The notes: a model not told the origin generated them from the sequence alone. A stretch of DNA of 57,828 nt from Pseudomonadota bacterium (GCA_023388335.1 JAEWGL010000136.1:1-57828), one strand, 5' to 3'; positions 18,943 through 27,663 are shown, counted from the first letter of the stretch. Translations and numbers: made by a program.

Positions 18943-19325
18943 TGACGATGGACAAGCCCACTGCCCTGCCCCAATCCGCCCACCTGCTCGACGACCTCGA
19001 GTCGATCCGCCAGCTGTTGGGTGATGCCGATCTGCAACCGCCTCTGCTCACCGACACCGTCGAGCAGATCCCACTGCTCGACGAGCGGGCCGATAACGAA
19101 CGGGCCGCCGAAGCGCCGCCTGTTGCCGAACGTCCGGCGCAACCTGCGGACGACCCGCAGACCCGTCGCCAGGACACCCTGCTGCACCTGGACAGCGAAC
19201 TGCGCGCCGCCGCGCAGCAGATCATGCAAGACGTGATCAACGACTTTACCCCGCACATCGAGAACGAGATCAAGCGCCGGCTGGCTGCACGGTTGGAGCG
19301 ATTGCTCAAACAATCGACCGACTGA
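18942..19325 (+). CDS. Conserved small protein coupled to holC, function unknown
   Basis: This 127-residue acidic protein starts at ATG 18942, overlapping the holC stop as TAATG; ATG 18948 (MDKPTALPQS) is an alternative. The N-terminal 70 residues look disordered and are rich in Asp, Glu, Pro and Ala. The C-terminal 50 are strongly helical: LRAAAQQIMQDVINDFTPHI, then a basic stretch with KRRLAARLERLLKQ. It has no signal peptide, membrane segment or catalytic motif. I recall a conserved hypothetical gene at this place in other Pseudomonas. Coupling to holC suggests, but does not prove, a link to the replisome or to the following valS. Confidence 0.8.
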   Translation: MTMDKPTALPQSAHLLDDLESIRQLLGDADLQPPLLTDTVEQIPLLDERADNERAAEAPPVAERPAQPADDPQTRRQDTLLHLDSELRAAAQQIMQDVINDFTPHIENEIKRRLAARLERLLKQSTD

Positions 19326-19514
19326 CCCGCTGCAGCTTTAAATCCGCCTTATGCTCGGTCGCCGTGAACAAGGGCGAAGCCATTGCCCTGCACAGAGGTG
19401 TCAGGGCTGGTACAAGAGAGTAGCCACAAGTGCGGCGGCCATAAATATTCCATACGCGACAGCGCAGCCAGAAAGGTTGAAACGCCTACAGGTGCTTGCA
19501 GCCTGCGGCTCCGT

Positions 19515-19520
19515 TATACT
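19515..19520 (+). promoter_or_regulatory. Candidate -10 element of valS
   Basis: TATACT at 19515-19520 lies 41 bp before the valS ATG and matches the -10 consensus at five of six positions. No good -35 is visible 16-18 bp upstream, so the promoter is uncertain. The 19326-19561 gap holds no other gene I can support and no T-box signature. Confidence 0.35.
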
Positions 19521-19561
19521 TCCCGGCTTTCCTGAATAAATGCCATAGGGTCCCGCCGCGC

Positions 19562-22408
19562 ATGGATAAGACCTACCAGCCGCACGCTATCGAAACTTCC
19601 TGGTACAACACCTGGGAGTCCGAGAACTATTTCGCTCCGCAAGGTGCAGGCGAGTCCTACACCATCATGATCCCGCCGCCGAACGTCACCGGCAGCCTGC
19701 ACATGGGTCACGGCTTCAACAACGCGATCATGGACGCCCTGATCCGTTTCCGTCGCATGCAGGGCCGCAACACCCTGTGGCAACCCGGGACCGACCATGC
19801 CGGTATCGCCACCCAGATGCTGGTCGAGCGCCAGCTCGAGGCCAAGGGCCAGAACCGTCATGACCTGGGCCGCGAGAAGTTCCTGGACAAGGTCTGGGAG
19901 TGGAAGGAGCAGTCGGGCGGCAACATCAGCCGGCAGATCCGCCGCCTGGGCTCGTCGGTGGACTGGAGCCGCGAGCGCTTCACCATGGACGACGGCCTCT
20001 CCGAAGCGGTCAAGGAAGCCTTCGTGCGCCTGCACGAAGATGGCCTGATCTACCGCGGCAAGCGCCTGGTCAACTGGGATACCAAGCTGCACACGGCGAT
20101 CTCCGACCTGGAAGTGGAAAACCACGACGAGAAGGGACACCTGTGGAACCTGCGCTACCCCTTGGCCGACGGCGCCAAGACGGCTGATGGCAAGGACCAC
20201 CTGGTGGTCGCCACCACCCGTCCGGAAACCCTGCTCGGTGACGCCGCCGTCGCCGTCAACCCGAACGACGAACGCTACCAGGCCCTGATCGGCAAGTTCG
20301 TCGAGCTGCCGCTGGTTGGGCGCCGCATCCCGATCGTTGCCGACGACTACTGCGACCCCGAATTCGGCACCGGCTGCGTGAAGATCACCCCAGCCCACGA
20401 CTTCAACGACTACGAAGTCGGCAAGCGCCACAACCTGCCGCTGCTGAACATCTTCGACAAGAACGCGCTGGTATTGGCCAACGCCCAGGTGTTCAACCTC
20501 GACGGCAGCATCAACGACAGTCTCGACACCACGCTGCCGGCGCAGTACGCCGGCCTCGACCGTTTTGTCGCACGCAAGCAGATCGTCGCTGACATGGATG
20601 CCGCCGGCCTTTTGGTCAGCGTCGATGACCACGCCCTGAAAGTGCCGAAGGGCGACCGCTCTGGCACGGTCATCGAGCCATGGCTGACCGACCAGTGGTA
20701 CGTCTCCACCAAGCCGCTGGCAGAGCCTGCCATCGCCGCCGTCGAAGATGGCCGCATCCAGTTCGTGCCCAAGCAATACGAAAACATGTACTTCTCCTGG
20801 ATGCGTGACATCCAGGATTGGTGCATCAGCCGTCAGCTGTGGTGGGGCCACCGCATTCCGGCCTGGTACGACGAAGCCGGCCAGGTCTACGTCGGCCGCA
20901 GCGAGGAAGAAGTCCGCGCCAAGCACAACCTGGGCGCAGATGTAGTCCTGAACCAGGACAACGACGTGCTCGACACCTGGTTCAGCTCGGGCCTGTGGAC
21001 TTTCTCCACCCTGGGCTGGCCGCAGCAGACCGAGTTCCTCAAGACTTTCCACTCCACCGACGTGCTGGTGACCGGTTTCGACATCATTTTCTTCTGGGTC
21101 GCCCGGATGATCATGCTGACCATGCACCTGGTGAAGAACGAGGACGGCACCCCGCAGGTACCGTTCAAGACCGTCTACGTCCACGGCCTGGTGCGCGATG
21201 GCCAGGGTCAGAAGATGTCCAAGTCCAAGGGCAACGTCCTTGACCCGCTGGACATCGTCGATGGCATCACCCTCGACGCCCTGCTGGAAAAACGCACCAG
21301 CGGCATGATGCAGCCCAAGCTTGCCGAGAAGATCGCCAAGCAGACCAAGGCCGAGTTCCCGGAGGGCATCGCCAGCTACGGCACTGACGCCCTGCGCTTC
21401 ACCTTCTGCTCGCTGGCCTCCACCGGTCGCGACATCAAGTTCGACATGGGCCGCGTCGAAGGCTATCGCAACTTCTGCAACAAGATCTGGAACGCCGCCC
21501 GCTACGTGCTGGACAAGGGTGAGGACTGCGGCCAGAACGGCGAGGCCTACGAGCTCTCGCTGGCCGACCGCTGGATCATCTCGCAGCTGCAGCGCACCGA
21601 GGCCGAAGTGACCCGCCAGCTGGAGCAGTTCCGCTTCGACCTGGCCGCCCAGGCGCTCTACGAGTTCATCTGGAACCAGTACTGCGACTGGTACCTGGAA
21701 TTGTCCAAGCCGGTACTGTGGGACGAGAATGCCCCGGTCGAGCGCGCTCGTGGCACCCGCCGCACCCTGGTGCGCGTACTGGAAGTCGCCCTGCGCCTGG
21801 CCCATCCGTTCATGCCGTTCATCACCGAAGAGATCTGGCAGCGCCTGGCGCCGCTGGCCGGTGCCGAAGGCAAGACCATCATGCTGCAGCCATGGCCGGT
21901 GGCCAACGAGGCCCGTATCGACGTCGCCGCCGAAGGCGATATCGAGTGGCTCAAGGAGCTGATGCTCGGCGTGCGCAATATCCGTGGCGAAATGAATATC
22001 GGCCCAGGCAAGCCACTGTCGCTGTACCTGAAGAATGCCAGCGCCGAAGACCAGCGTCGCCTGCAGGAAAACGAAGCGCTGCTCAAGAAGCTGGCGAAGA
22101 TCGAGGCCTTCACCGTGCTTGGCGAGCAGGACGAAGCGCCGCTCAGCGCCACCGCCCTGGTCGGCGATCTGCAGGTCCTGGTGCCGATGGCCGGCCTGAT
22201 CGACAAGGACGCCGAGCTCGCGCGCCTGAACAAGGAAATCCAGCGCCTGCAAGGTGAAGTCCAGCGCGTGGGTGGCAAGCTGTCCAACGCCGCCTTCGTC
22301 GACAAGGCCCCGCCTGCGGTGATCGACAAGGAGCGCGCCAAGCTGGCCGAGGCCGAACAGGCGTTGGCCAACTTCACCGAGCAGCATGCGCGGATTGCTG
22401 CGTTGTAA
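19562..22408 (+). CDS. valS: Valyl-tRNA synthetase
   Basis: ValRS attaches valine to tRNA-Val and edits threonine. The 948-residue class Ia enzyme has the HIGH motif as HMGH in PNVTGSLHMGHGFN (about residues 41-54) and KMSKS in GQKMSKSKGN. Between them lies the CP1 editing domain with TTRPETLLGDAAVAV. The C-terminus is a coiled coil (DKDAELARLNKEIQRLQGEV) that binds tRNA. ATG 19562 starts MDKTYQPHAIETSWY, which fits the family; an upstream in-frame extension covers the promoter region. Confidence 0.98.
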   Translation: MDKTYQPHAIETSWYNTWESENYFAPQGAGESYTIMIPPPNVTGSLHMGHGFNNAIMDALIRFRRMQGRNTLWQPGTDHAGIATQMLVERQLEAKGQNRHDLGREKFLDKVWEWKEQSGGNISRQIRRLGSSVDWSRERFTMDDGLSEAVKEAFVRLHEDGLIYRGKRLVNWDTKLHTAISDLEVENHDEKGHLWNLRYPLADGAKTADGKDHLVVATTRPETLLGDAAVAVNPNDERYQALIGKFVELPLVGRRIPIVADDYCDPEFGTGCVKITPAHDFNDYEVGKRHNLPLLNIFDKNALVLANAQVFNLDGSINDSLDTTLPAQYAGLDRFVARKQIVADMDAAGLLVSVDDHALKVPKGDRSGTVIEPWLTDQWYVSTKPLAEPAIAAVEDGRIQFVPKQYENMYFSWMRDIQDWCISRQLWWGHRIPAWYDEAGQVYVGRSEEEVRAKHNLGADVVLNQDNDVLDTWFSSGLWTFSTLGWPQQTEFLKTFHSTDVLVTGFDIIFFWVARMIMLTMHLVKNEDGTPQVPFKTVYVHGLVRDGQGQKMSKSKGNVLDPLDIVDGITLDALLEKRTSGMMQPKLAEKIAKQTKAEFPEGIASYGTDALRFTFCSLASTGRDIKFDMGRVEGYRNFCNKIWNAARYVLDKGEDCGQNGEAYELSLADRWIISQLQRTEAEVTRQLEQFRFDLAAQALYEFIWNQYCDWYLELSKPVLWDENAPVERARGTRRTLVRVLEVALRLAHPFMPFITEEIWQRLAPLAGAEGKTIMLQPWPVANEARIDVAAEGDIEWLKELMLGVRNIRGEMNIGPGKPLSLYLKNASAEDQRRLQENEALLKKLAKIEAFTVLGEQDEAPLSATALVGDLQVLVPMAGLIDKDAELARLNKEIQRLQGEVQRVGGKLSNAAFVDKAPPAVIDKERAKLAEAEQALANFTEQHARIAAL

Positions 22409-22452
22409 CCTGACAGTGCTGATCTGACCGGCGAGGGCTGCGCCCTCTTCGT

Positions 22453-22561
22453 GACACAAGGCCGCTTCCACAAGGGATTCGCGTCGACCAGAGCTTCTGG
22501 ATAACGACGTGGTCCCTAATGGGAGCGGCCTTGTGTCGCGATGGGGCCGCAGACCGGCCCC
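22453..22561. repeat. REP-type inverted repeat between valS and rlmF
   Basis: GACACAAGGCCGCTTCC at 22453-22469 and GGAGCGGCCTTGTGTC at 22522-22537 are inverted copies with one extra base. A second dyad, GGGGCCG...CGGCCCC, occupies 22543-22561. The GGAGCGGCCTTGTGTCGCG core is a repeat I recognise as frequent in Pseudomonas intergenic DNA. A small GAGGGC-TGC-GCCCTC hairpin at 22433-22447 precedes it and may help end the valS transcript. Confidence 0.65.
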
Positions 22562-22589
22562 CGCTCTTGACGCTTTACCGGAGTCTGCC

Positions 22590-23549
22590 ATGACCCAGAA
22601 TAAACCCACCCTGCACCCGCGCAATCGCCACCAAGGCCGCTATGACTTCCCCAGCCTGATCAAGGGCAGCCCGGACCTGGGCCGTTTCATGATCACCAAC
22701 CCCTATGGCAAGCCGAGCATCGACTTCGCCGACCCTGAGGCGGTGCGGGTATTCAACCGTGCGCTGCTCAAGGCCCAGTACAGCATCCAGCACTGGGATA
22801 TCCCGGCCGACTACCTCTGCCCGCCGATTCCTGGGCGGGCTGACTACCTGCACGTGCTGGCCGACTTGCTGGCCGCCGACAACGCCGGCGAGGTCCCCCG
22901 TGGCGCCCCGGTACGCGCCTTGGACATCGGCGTGGGCGCCAATTGCATCTACCCGCTGCTGGGCCACAGCGATTACCGTTGGCGCTTCCTCGGCTCGGAC
23001 ATCGACGCCGTGGCCCTGGCCTCGGCCAAGGCGATCATCCAGGCCAACGGGCTGACCAAGGCCATCAGCCTGCGCCAACAGGACAACCGCAAGCACATCC
23101 TCCTGGGCCTGCTCGAGCACGACGAGCAATTCGAGATCACGCTGTGCAATCCCCCCTTCCATGCCTCGCGCGATGAAGCCACCCGCGGTAGCCAGCGCAA
23201 ATGGCGGGCGCTGGGCAAGGCAGACCCCAAGCGCAAGCTGCCGGTGCTCAATTTCGGTGGCCAGAACAACGAGCTCTGGTGCGAAGGCGGCGAGATCCGC
23301 TTCGTCACCCAGTTGATCGCCGAAAGTGCCCAGCTTGGCCAGCAGGTCTTGTGGTTCACCTCGCTGGTATCCAAGGCCGCCAACCTGCCTGGCATCGAAG
23401 CCGCCCTGAAAAAGGCCGGGGTGCGGGCGCAGCAGGTGGTGGAAATGGGCCAAGGGCAGAAACAGAGCCGCATGGTCGCCTGGAGTTTCCACGACAACGC
23501 CGCGCGCCATGCCTGGCTACAGCGCCGGCTGGGTAAATCCCAGGCATGA
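22590..23549 (+). CDS. rlmF: 23S rRNA (adenine1618-N6)-methyltransferase RlmF
   Basis: RlmF methylates N6 of A1618 in 23S rRNA using S-adenosylmethionine. The 319-residue protein shows the SAM-binding segment ALDIGVGANCIYPLLG and the N6-adenine methyltransferase motif NPPFHAS (NPPF). Residues 1-30 include NRHQGRYDFPSLI, typical of the family. ATG 22590 follows a weak CCGGAG site; an in-frame ORF reaches 22509 but would cover the upstream REP. It ends just before the hupN terminator and is convergent with hupN. Confidence 0.95.
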   Translation: MTQNKPTLHPRNRHQGRYDFPSLIKGSPDLGRFMITNPYGKPSIDFADPEAVRVFNRALLKAQYSIQHWDIPADYLCPPIPGRADYLHVLADLLAADNAGEVPRGAPVRALDIGVGANCIYPLLGHSDYRWRFLGSDIDAVALASAKAIIQANGLTKAISLRQQDNRKHILLGLLEHDEQFEITLCNPPFHASRDEATRGSQRKWRALGKADPKRKLPVLNFGGQNNELWCEGGEIRFVTQLIAESAQLGQQVLWFTSLVSKAANLPGIEAALKKAGVRAQQVVEMGQGQKQSRMVAWSFHDNAARHAWLQRRLGKSQA

Positions 23550-23550
23550 A

Positions 23551-23580
23551 AAAACCGCGCCCGGGCAAGCCGGGCGCGGT
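23551..23580 (-). terminator. Terminator of hupN
   Basis: Read on the minus strand, an 11-bp stem (ACCGCGCCCGG, then CCGGGCGCGGT, loop CTTGC) is followed by a T-run formed by the plus-strand A-tract at 23549-23554. It starts about 18 bp beyond the hupN stop and reaches to the end of rlmF, so it may also stop convergent transcripts. Confidence 0.88.
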
Positions 23581-23598
23581 TCAGCGAAGCTTCAACAA

Positions 23599-23880
23599 TT
23601 ACTTGTTGACGGCGTCGGTCAGGACTTTGGCAGGAACGAACTTGACGACTTTCTTGGCAGCGATTTCGATGGCGGCGCCAGTCGAAGGGTTGCGGCCGGT
23701 ACGGGCAGGACGCTCGGTGATCTTCAGCTTGCCGATGCCTGGCAGCGTGATCTCGGCGCCGTTTTCCAGCTGGTCGGCGACGATCTGGCCCAGTTGCTCC
23801 AGGGCGTTGCGCGCGGTGGTCTTCGGCGCGTCGATAGCTTCGGCGATATCGGCAATCAGTTGGTCTTTGGTCAATGCCAT
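23599..23880 (-). CDS. hupN: HU-family nucleoid protein
   Basis: This is a 93-residue histone-like DNA-bending protein that forms dimers on DNA without strict sequence specificity. The HU/IHF signature is seen as GRNPSTGAAIEIAAKKVV, containing the P63-type proline that intercalates into DNA. The N-terminal MALTKDQLIADIAEAIDA is the dimerising helical part. I call it HupN after the P. putida HU paralogue; the choice among HU paralogues is from memory. It is separated from yejK by about 400 bp and is divergent from it, so two nucleoid proteins share this control region. Confidence 0.92.
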   Translation of the reverse strand: MALTKDQLIADIAEAIDAPKTTARNALEQLGQIVADQLENGAEITLPGIGKLKITERPARTGRNPSTGAAIEIAAKKVVKFVPAKVLTDAVNK

Positions 23881-24275
23881 GGTGGTGTTCCTTCCCTATC
23901 AAATTCAGTAGAAAAGCAGCGTGGTACGTCGGTTATCGGGCCCGCACCACAAGGGTCCGGCGGGCCTCGTCAATCGCGTATGTAGATACGCAAATCGGCG
24001 TTTGGTTCGACCCGACGAGAACGAGCTGCCAGCAATGCGCCACAACGGGGCACAAGACCGCGCAAAGCTACCACAGGAATGGATAAATATCCGCTTCGGA
24101 CCACGCTTTTGTTCAGGTTTTTCGGGGGTTTGGCCGAAAAACGAGGAAAATCTGCTCAAAAAATCGACAACCGCCATTTGCGCCAATACTTGGCCACTGC
24201 ATCGCCCCTCCCCTGGGTTAAACTGGGCGACTTTGCAGCGCGGCCACGCACCGCCTTTTTTCAGCCGAGAATCCT
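23881..24275. other. hupN/yejK divergent intergenic region
   Basis: I see no gene here. A GGAAGG ribosome site for hupN lies at its left end. A palindrome GCGTAT-CTAC-ATACGC is present near 23976-23991. A TAAACT at about 24226 could be a -10 for yejK, but no matching -35 is clear. Confidence 0.4.
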
Positions 24276-25283
24276 ATGCCGATCCGTCATTGCATTGTCC
24301 ACCTGATCGACAAGAAGCCCGATGGCAGTCCTGCCGTGCTGCATGCACGCGACTCCGAACTGAGGGAGTCGGACGCCATCGAGAACCTGTTGGCCGACCT
24401 CAACGACAGCTACAACGCCAAACAGGGCAAGGCCTGGGGCTTCTTTCACGCCGAGTCCGGTGCCCATCCATTCAGCGGCTGGCTCAAGCAGTACCTGGAA
24501 CAGGAACGCGATTTCACCGCCTTCAGCCGCACCGCGGTCGAGCACCTGCAGAAGCTGATGGAAGAATCCAACCTGTCCACCGGCGGCCACGTGCTCTTCG
24601 CTCATTACCAGCAAGGCATGACCGACTACCTGGCCATTGCCCTGCTGCACCACAGCGAAGGCGTGGCGGTGAATGCCGAGCTGGATGTCACCCCGTCCAG
24701 GCATCTGGACCTGAGCCAGCTGCACCTGGCGGCGCGCGTCAACCTGTCGGAATGGAAGAACAACCAGAACTCCAAGCAGTACATCTCGTTCATCAAGGGC
24801 AAGAACGGCAAGAAGGTGTCGGATTACTTCCGCGACTTCATCGGTTGCCAGGAAGGCGTCGACGGCCCCGGGGAGACGCGCACCCTGCTCAAGGCCTTCA
24901 GTGACTTCGTCGAGAGCGAGGACCTGCCGGAAGAATCGGCGCGCGAGAAGACCCAGACCCTGGTCGACTACGCCACCAGCCAGACCAAGGCGGGCGAACC
25001 GGTGACGCTCAAGGAACTGTCCGGACTGATCGACGAAGACCGTCCGCAGGCCTTCTACGATCATATCCGCAACAAGGACTATGGCCTGTCGCCGGAGATC
25101 CCGGCCGACAAACGCACCCTCAATCAGTTCCGCCGCTTCACGGGGCGCGCCGAGGGGCTGTCGATCAGTTTCGAGGCGCACTTGCTGGGTTCGAAGGTGG
25201 AGTACGACGAAGAGGCCGGCACCCTGGTGATCAAAGGCCTGCCGACTCAGCTGATCGATCAGCTCAAGCGTCGCAAGGACTGA
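24276..25283 (+). CDS. yejK: Nucleoid-associated protein YejK/NdpA
   Basis: YejK (NdpA) is a nucleoid-associated protein of the 37-kDa family PF04245. The 335-residue sequence starts MPIRHCIVHLIDKKPDGSPA and includes the family segments GGHVLFAHYQQGMTDYLAI, then SEWKNNQNSKQYISFIKGKN. The C-terminal quarter is a beta-rich acidic-to-basic segment ending QLIDQLKRRKD. Its molecular function is poorly known; the E. coli protein copurifies with the nucleoid. Its last 20 bp overlap the convergent GIY-YIG gene. Confidence 0.92.
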   Translation: MPIRHCIVHLIDKKPDGSPAVLHARDSELRESDAIENLLADLNDSYNAKQGKAWGFFHAESGAHPFSGWLKQYLEQERDFTAFSRTAVEHLQKLMEESNLSTGGHVLFAHYQQGMTDYLAIALLHHSEGVAVNAELDVTPSRHLDLSQLHLAARVNLSEWKNNQNSKQYISFIKGKNGKKVSDYFRDFIGCQEGVDGPGETRTLLKAFSDFVESEDLPEESAREKTQTLVDYATSQTKAGEPVTLKELSGLIDEDRPQAFYDHIRNKDYGLSPEIPADKRTLNQFRRFTGRAEGLSISFEAHLLGSKVEYDEEAGTLVIKGLPTQLIDQLKRRKD

Positions 25284-25569
25284 GCGCTTGCCAGGAGGCC
25301 ACCAGCGCCTCCTTGGCGGTCTTTCGCAGTTTCTTCACCAGGCGCTCCTGGCGCAGCGCCTCGCCCTTGTCCGGCCACTGCTCGACATAGACCAGCGCCT
25401 GCGCCGGGCTGGTCTTGAAGTAGCGCGCCCCGCGGCCCTTCTGGTGCGCCAGGAAACGCCGCTGCGGGTCATCGCTGATTCCGCAATACAGCGAGCCATT
25501 GGCAGCACGTACCAGGTAGACGTACCAGGGCTTGGCCTGGTTGGAGAGGATGCGTTCGCTCACGGGCAA
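25264..25569 (-). CDS. GIY-YIG domain protein of the YhbQ type
   Basis: This 101-residue protein is one GIY-YIG nuclease fold. The motif reads WYVYLVRAANGSLYCGIS, with the arginine-containing helix DDPQRRFLAHQKGRGARYFK after it. The E in PDKGEALRQERLVKKL fits the metal-binding glutamate position. Members of the YhbQ/YazA group are small and mostly uncharacterised, with suggested roles in DNA repair or nuclease activity. The start MPVSERILS is plausible and not strongly supported. It overlaps yejK tail to tail by 20 bp. Confidence 0.88.
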   Translation of the reverse strand: MPVSERILSNQAKPWYVYLVRAANGSLYCGISDDPQRRFLAHQKGRGARYFKTSPAQALVYVEQWPDKGEALRQERLVKKLRKTAKEALVASWQALSPCDA

Positions 25570-25653
25570 TTTCGACAGGACGGTAAAAAGCGACAGCTTA
25601 CCCCTTCACCGTCCCGCCTGGAACGCGCGCGCCCGGTTTGACTGCAAGCGGGC

Positions 25654-26940
25654 TCAGACCCGTTCGCTGACCACCTGCACATGCAGCGCCCGCCCGGCCT
25701 TGAGCCCGAACAGGATGGCGCCACCGCCGAGCACGGCGAAGATCCAGCCCACCGCACTCCAGCCGCCGGTCAGGTCATGCACCACCCCGACAGCGAACGG
25801 CCCCATCGAGGCCAGCGTGTAGCCCACGCCCTGGGCCATGCTGGAAAGGTTGGCCGCGACATGGGCATCCTTGGAGCGCAGCACGATCAGGGTCAGCGCC
25901 AGGGCGAAGGTCCCGCCCTGTCCCAGGCCCAGCAGGATCGCCCAGCCCCACAGGCCTTCGAGCGGCGCATAGAGGCAGCCGAACAACCCCATGAGGGTGA
26001 CGAGCATGACGATGACGATGGCCAGGCGCTGGTCCTTGCCGCGGGTCGCGAGCCAGGGGGCACCGAGGGAGCTGATGAGCTGAACGATGACCGAGCCCGA
26101 CAGTACCAACCCCGCTTCGGTCGGGCTCAGGCCACGGCCGATGAGGATCGACGGCAGCCAGCCGAAGACGATATAGGCCAGCGAGGATTGCAGGCCCATG
26201 TACAGGGTCACCTGCCAGGCCAGTGGATCACGCAACAGACCGCGCACCCGGTAGGCCACGCGGTGGCTGCCATGGCCCTGGCGCGCCTGGGGCAGCCACA
26301 CCAGCATCGCCAGCAGCGCCGGCAGCGCCCAGAAGCCCAGCCCGGCCGCCCAGCTGTCATCCAGGTGCTGGCTGAGCGGTACAGTCGCGCCGGCCGCCAT
26401 GGCCGCGCCCAGGCACAAGGCCATGGTGTAGACGCCGGTCAGGGTGCCGGCCTGCCGAGGGAAGTCGCGCTTGACGATGCCCGGCAGCAACACACCGATC
26501 ACACCGATGCTGGCACCGGCCAGGATGCTGCCGAGGAACAGGCCGGCAACCCCTAGGGAGCTGCGCACGAGGATGCCCGCCGCCAGGGTCAGGAGAATAC
26601 CGAGAATCACCCGCTCACTGCCGAAGCGGCGCGCCAGCACCGGCGCCAAGGGGGCGAACAGCCCCAGGCAGAGTACCGGCAAGGTGGTCAGCAAGCCCGC
26701 CTGGGCGGCGCTCAAGCCAAGGCCGGCGGACACCTCCCCCAACACTGGCGCCATGCTCGACAATGCCGGACGCAGGTTGAGCGCCACCAGCACCAGACCC
26801 AACAGCAGCAGCCACGGTTTGTGCAGTAGCGGCGGGTGCTGCTGGACCTGCTCATCATCCGCCTCGGCATCGATCAGCAATTCATCGAGCTCCGCCTCAC
26901 GGGTGGCGGCATTGCGGGTCAGTTCGTCGGCCATGGCCAT
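25654..26940 (-). CDS. MFS transporter of the CynX/NimT type
   Basis: This 428-residue inner-membrane transporter has about 12 helices after a hydrophilic acidic N-terminus of some 40 residues (ELDELLIDAEADDEQVQQ). The signature LVLVALNLRPALSSMAPVLG is typical of the cyanate/2-nitroimidazole (CynX/NimT) group. ALRRFGSERVILG-like loops after helices 2 and 3 also fit. The substrate cannot be told from sequence. It begins 9 bp after the GntR-type gene and is presumably its co-transcribed target. No cynS is nearby, so cyanate transport is not supported. Confidence 0.88.
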   Translation of the reverse strand: MAMADELTRNAATREAELDELLIDAEADDEQVQQHPPLLHKPWLLLLGLVLVALNLRPALSSMAPVLGEVSAGLGLSAAQAGLLTTLPVLCLGLFAPLAPVLARRFGSERVILGILLTLAAGILVRSSLGVAGLFLGSILAGASIGVIGVLLPGIVKRDFPRQAGTLTGVYTMALCLGAAMAAGATVPLSQHLDDSWAAGLGFWALPALLAMLVWLPQARQGHGSHRVAYRVRGLLRDPLAWQVTLYMGLQSSLAYIVFGWLPSILIGRGLSPTEAGLVLSGSVIVQLISSLGAPWLATRGKDQRLAIVIVMLVTLMGLFGCLYAPLEGLWGWAILLGLGQGGTFALALTLIVLRSKDAHVAANLSSMAQGVGYTLASMGPFAVGVVHDLTGGWSAVGWIFAVLGGGAILFGLKAGRALHVQVVSERV

Positions 26941-26949
26941 CTCGCTCAG

Positions 26950-27597
26950 TCAGGATTCGATCAGTGTCCGGCTCAGGGCCTTGGCCCGTTCCGGGTTGCG
27001 TTGTGCAATGGCCTCCAGGATCTGCTCATGCAGGTCAAAGACCGACTGGCAACGCGGTACGGTACTCATGTTGTGCTGCAGCGCGGCCGCCACTACCCCG
27101 GAGAAATACCGGTACAGCTCACTCAGGGCCGGGTTGTGCGCAGCGTCGATCAGCCGCTGGTGGAACACCAGGTCGCACTCCACGTAGGCATCGAGATCCC
27201 CATGAAAGTGGTGCCCGCTGTGCTCAAGGGCCTCGCGCAGGCCGCGCAGGTCGTCATCGGTGCGGCGCAGGGCTGCCAGCCCGATGGCCTCGGCCTCGAG
27301 GATGTGGCGGGTCTCGCGCGCCTGTTCGGGCGTGCAGCGGGACAGCGCCTGGACTGCATCGAGCGGATCCAGGGCGGTGCGCAGGTAACTGCCATCGCCC
27401 TGGCGGATTTCAACCAGGCCACTGAAGGCCAATACCCGCATGGCTTCGCGCACGGTATTGCGGCTGATGCCCAGTTCCAGGGCCAGTTCCGGCTCGGTGG
27501 GCAGGCGCTGGCCGACCGCCCAGGAACCGCTGGCAATGCGCTCGCGCAGTTGGTCAACGGCCTGTTCGACCAGGGAACGCTTGATAAGTAAGGGCAT
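26950..27597 (-). CDS. GntR-family regulator, FadR subfamily (FCD domain)
   Basis: The 215-residue protein has an N-terminal winged helix (VDQLRERIASGSWAVGQRLP and the recognition helix SRNTVREAMRVLAF, residues 14-60). A C-terminal FCD ligand domain follows; its metal-site residues are likely D, H and H in CDLVFHQRLIDAAHN and HEQILEAI. FadR-type regulators are usually acid- or metabolite-responsive repressors. It is transcribed just before an MFS transporter, which suggests control of uptake. A dyad directly upstream is a candidate autoregulatory operator. Confidence 0.9.
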   Translation of the reverse strand: MPLLIKRSLVEQAVDQLRERIASGSWAVGQRLPTEPELALELGISRNTVREAMRVLAFSGLVEIRQGDGSYLRTALDPLDAVQALSRCTPEQARETRHILEAEAIGLAALRRTDDDLRGLREALEHSGHHFHGDLDAYVECDLVFHQRLIDAAHNPALSELYRYFSGVVAAALQHNMSTVPRCQSVFDLHEQILEAIAQRNPERAKALSRTLIES

Positions 27598-27602
27598 GCT
27601 TA

Positions 27603-27663
27603 CATCCAGTCATCGGATGAATTTCAGGAACGAGAGGGTAGCGTGCAACGGTCCGTGGGGCAA
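27603..27663 (-). promoter_or_regulatory. gntR promoter and candidate operator
   Basis: On the minus strand TTGCCC (27663-27658) and TACCCT (27640-27635) are 17 bp apart. The start would be near 27628. CATCC-N7-GGATG at 27603-27619 (centre GATGACT on the minus strand) is a perfect 5-bp dyad between start site and gene. Its position would let the regulator repress its own operon. The operator is inferred. Confidence 0.45.

Noticed and set aside
19326..19561. T-box or attenuator before valS
   Set aside because: No T-box consensus, terminator stem or valine-rich leader peptide is visible.
19514..22624. 1036-residue open frame on the minus strand opposite valS
   Set aside because: It is antisense to a clear ValRS. 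In GC-rich DNA with biased third positions the opposite frame stays open by chance. It has no recognisable domain or ribosome site.
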